Shown piece by piece: positions 63,130 to 64,000 of a stretch of DNA of 64,000 nucleotides. The stretch spans positions 117,257 to 181,256 of the forward strand of contig JAJXYC010000002.1 of assembly GCA_021780815.1 (NCBI GenBank), given 5' to 3'. The notes under the pieces were generated by a model, which was not told where the DNA came from, searched no databases, and saw only the letters and a program-made list of their open reading frames with translations. The DNA comes from Bacteroidota bacterium (GTDB lineage: Bacteria > Bacteroidota > Ignavibacteria > Kapaibacteriales > UBA2268). How positions within the stretch are numbered: position 1 is the first letter of the stretch; every line of letters starts with the position of its first letter. The position numbers and the translations under genes were made by a program.

Positions 63130-63810
63130 ATGGCTAAAACAGAAAATAAAGAGAAATTAAGCAAAGAAGAACAAGAAGAACAAAAAAAACTTGATAAGGA
63201 ACAAAAAGCCCGAGAAGAAGAGCGTTTAAAAAGACGTAAGTTAAAAGAAAAAAAGGCAAAAGCAAGACAGCGTAAAGAATTAAAAAGAATTAAATCGTTG
63301 ATACATTTACCTTTTAAGATTCTTACGAACATAAGTATAATTGCGGCATTACTTTCTTTTGTCATAACTTACTTTTTACTAAATAAAGACCCAATTTCTA
63401 CAATTATGACTTCCTTCTTAGTATTTAGTGCAATTTATTTAGGTATCGGTCTTTTAACCATAGGAGTTTTTTGGCTGGTTTCAATTGAAAAAGAAAAAGA
63501 ATTATTAGAAGCGGAAAGAGAGGAAGAATTAAGAAAATTAGAAAATGACCGCCGTAAGCAAGAAGAAGAAATGAAAGAATTAGAACAAATTGAAAAAGAA
63601 ATTTCGTCAAATAGATTTAAAGGAGAACGAACTAAGCCTTATCTTGAAAATGAGCAGTCTGCTGGATTTAATTCAAAAATTCCAGAAATGCCCCAAACAA
63701 ACGATTTAGGTGCTAATTTAATTAATTCTCCGAACAATACATTTAATCCACTGGATTCATTTGCCACCGAACCGCAAGATGAAGATTATTTAAAAGAAAT
63801 GTTTAAATAA
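63130..63810 (+). CDS. coiled-coil membrane protein in a flagellar operon, unknown
   Basis: A 226-residue protein. Residues 1-57 are almost all Lys, Glu and Arg, a charged helix. Two membrane helices follow (about 58-78 and 90-115). Then comes a second charged coiled coil (IEKEKELLEAEREEELRKLE) and an Asn/Pro-rich tail. It lies 26 bases after flhG and 8 before fliA. No known family recognised. Its position suggests a role in flagellar assembly or placement. Confidence 0.6.
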   Translation: MAKTENKEKLSKEEQEEQKKLDKEQKAREEERLKRRKLKEKKAKARQRKELKRIKSLIHLPFKILTNISIIAALLSFVITYFLLNKDPISTIMTSFLVFSAIYLGIGLLTIGVFWLVSIEKEKELLEAEREEELRKLENDRRKQEEEMKELEQIEKEISSNRFKGERTKPYLENEQSAGFNSKIPEMPQTNDLGANLINSPNNTFNPLDSFATEPQDEDYLKEMFK

Positions 63811-63818
63811 ATTGCAAA

Positions 63819-64000
63819 ATGAAAGAAAAAGAAGTCGTTGATATTGATTTACTTTGGCAACGCTACCAAACAGAACATAACTGGGAAGTTCGCAATCAAT
63901 TAGTTACAAATTATTTGTGGCTTGTTAATTACATAATCTCCCAGCTCAGCCTCCCTACTAATATTTTAATTGGTATGGACGACTTCAAATCTACTGGTAT
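63819..64000 (+). CDS. fliA: sigma-28 flagellar sigma factor, N-terminal part
   Basis: The visible 60 residues, cut by the window edge, match the start of FliA/WhiG-type sigma factors (LLWQRYQTEHNWEVRNQLVT, NYLWLVNYIISQLSLP, MDDFKSTG; region 1.2/2.1). FliA directs late flagellar genes and is usually held by the anti-sigma FlgM. It follows the coiled-coil membrane gene by 8 bases. An order of flhF-flhG-X-fliA is common in polar flagellates. Confidence 0.75.
   Translation, partial: MKEKEVVDIDLLWQRYQTEHNWEVRNQLVTNYLWLVNYIISQLSLPTNILIGMDDFKSTG

Overview
The window is AT-rich DNA from a Gram-negative, flagellated bacterium, most likely of the Bacteroidota/Chlorobiota (FCB) group. I infer a lineage such as Ignavibacteria or Kapabacteria. 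The signs are many Lol-type lipoproteins (signal peptide ending in Cys), DUF2807, DUF1460, DUF2461, DUF3467 and DUF6141-like proteins, ECF sigma/anti-sigma pairs, TAnnTTTG-like promoter elements, and a flagellar flhF-flhG-fliA cluster that typical Bacteroidetes lack. The elongation factor G is of the mitochondrial/spd type. No taxonomic search was possible.

Layout. 1-1029: an ECF sigma factor with the start of its anti-sigma partner (cut by the window edge). 1.2-9.3 kb: an MtnA-aldolase fusion, ribH, an FAH-family enzyme, and several secreted or membrane proteins of unknown role. 9.4-16.2 kb: a DnaQ-UvrC-like nuclease fusion, a CtpA protease, an M50 protease, rfbA and a SPOR-domain protein with 87-bp repeats. 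16.5-23.8 kb: housekeeping genes (EF-G, asd, tRNA-Pro overlapping tsaE, a CDF transporter, prfB with programmed +1 frameshift, lysA). 23.9-24.7 kb: remains of a decayed type II restriction-modification pair. 24.8-31.3 kb: an M2-type peptidase lipoprotein, a heavy-metal-binding protein, a DUF2807 protein, a DUF1460 protein, hpnE, and a GNAT-like protein. 31.7-35.4 kb: a compact operon of a beta-propeller lipoprotein, an ECF sigma factor, an anti-sigma protein with a long periplasmic/barrel-like C-terminus, and another lipoprotein. 35.6-39.4 kb: a TPR lipoprotein, DUF3467, YciI, DUF2461 and a membrane protein.

39.5-49.1 kb: a type I restriction-modification operon on the minus strand in the order hsdM, (palindrome-rich small ORF), rhuM, GIY-YIG protein, hsdS, REP-associated transposase (RAYT)-like gene, hsdR. 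Its base composition is visibly richer in G+C than the flanks, the genes overlap by 4-8 bases, and it is filled with tandem arrays and palindromes that are translated in frame. This is the most unusual part of the window.

49.4-54.8 kb: a five-gene minus-strand operon, argF-arcC-pyrB-rocD and a cyclic-2,3-diphosphoglycerate-synthetase-like P-loop protein, closed by a terminator. It points to carbamoyl-phosphate and ornithine metabolism, with carbamate kinase able to make ATP. 55-61 kb: a structured repeat, a HAD-UbiA fusion, lgt, an outer-membrane-like protein and lysS. 61.1-64 kb: flhF, flhG, an unknown coiled-coil membrane protein and the start of fliA, a flagellar regulation operon that runs off the window.
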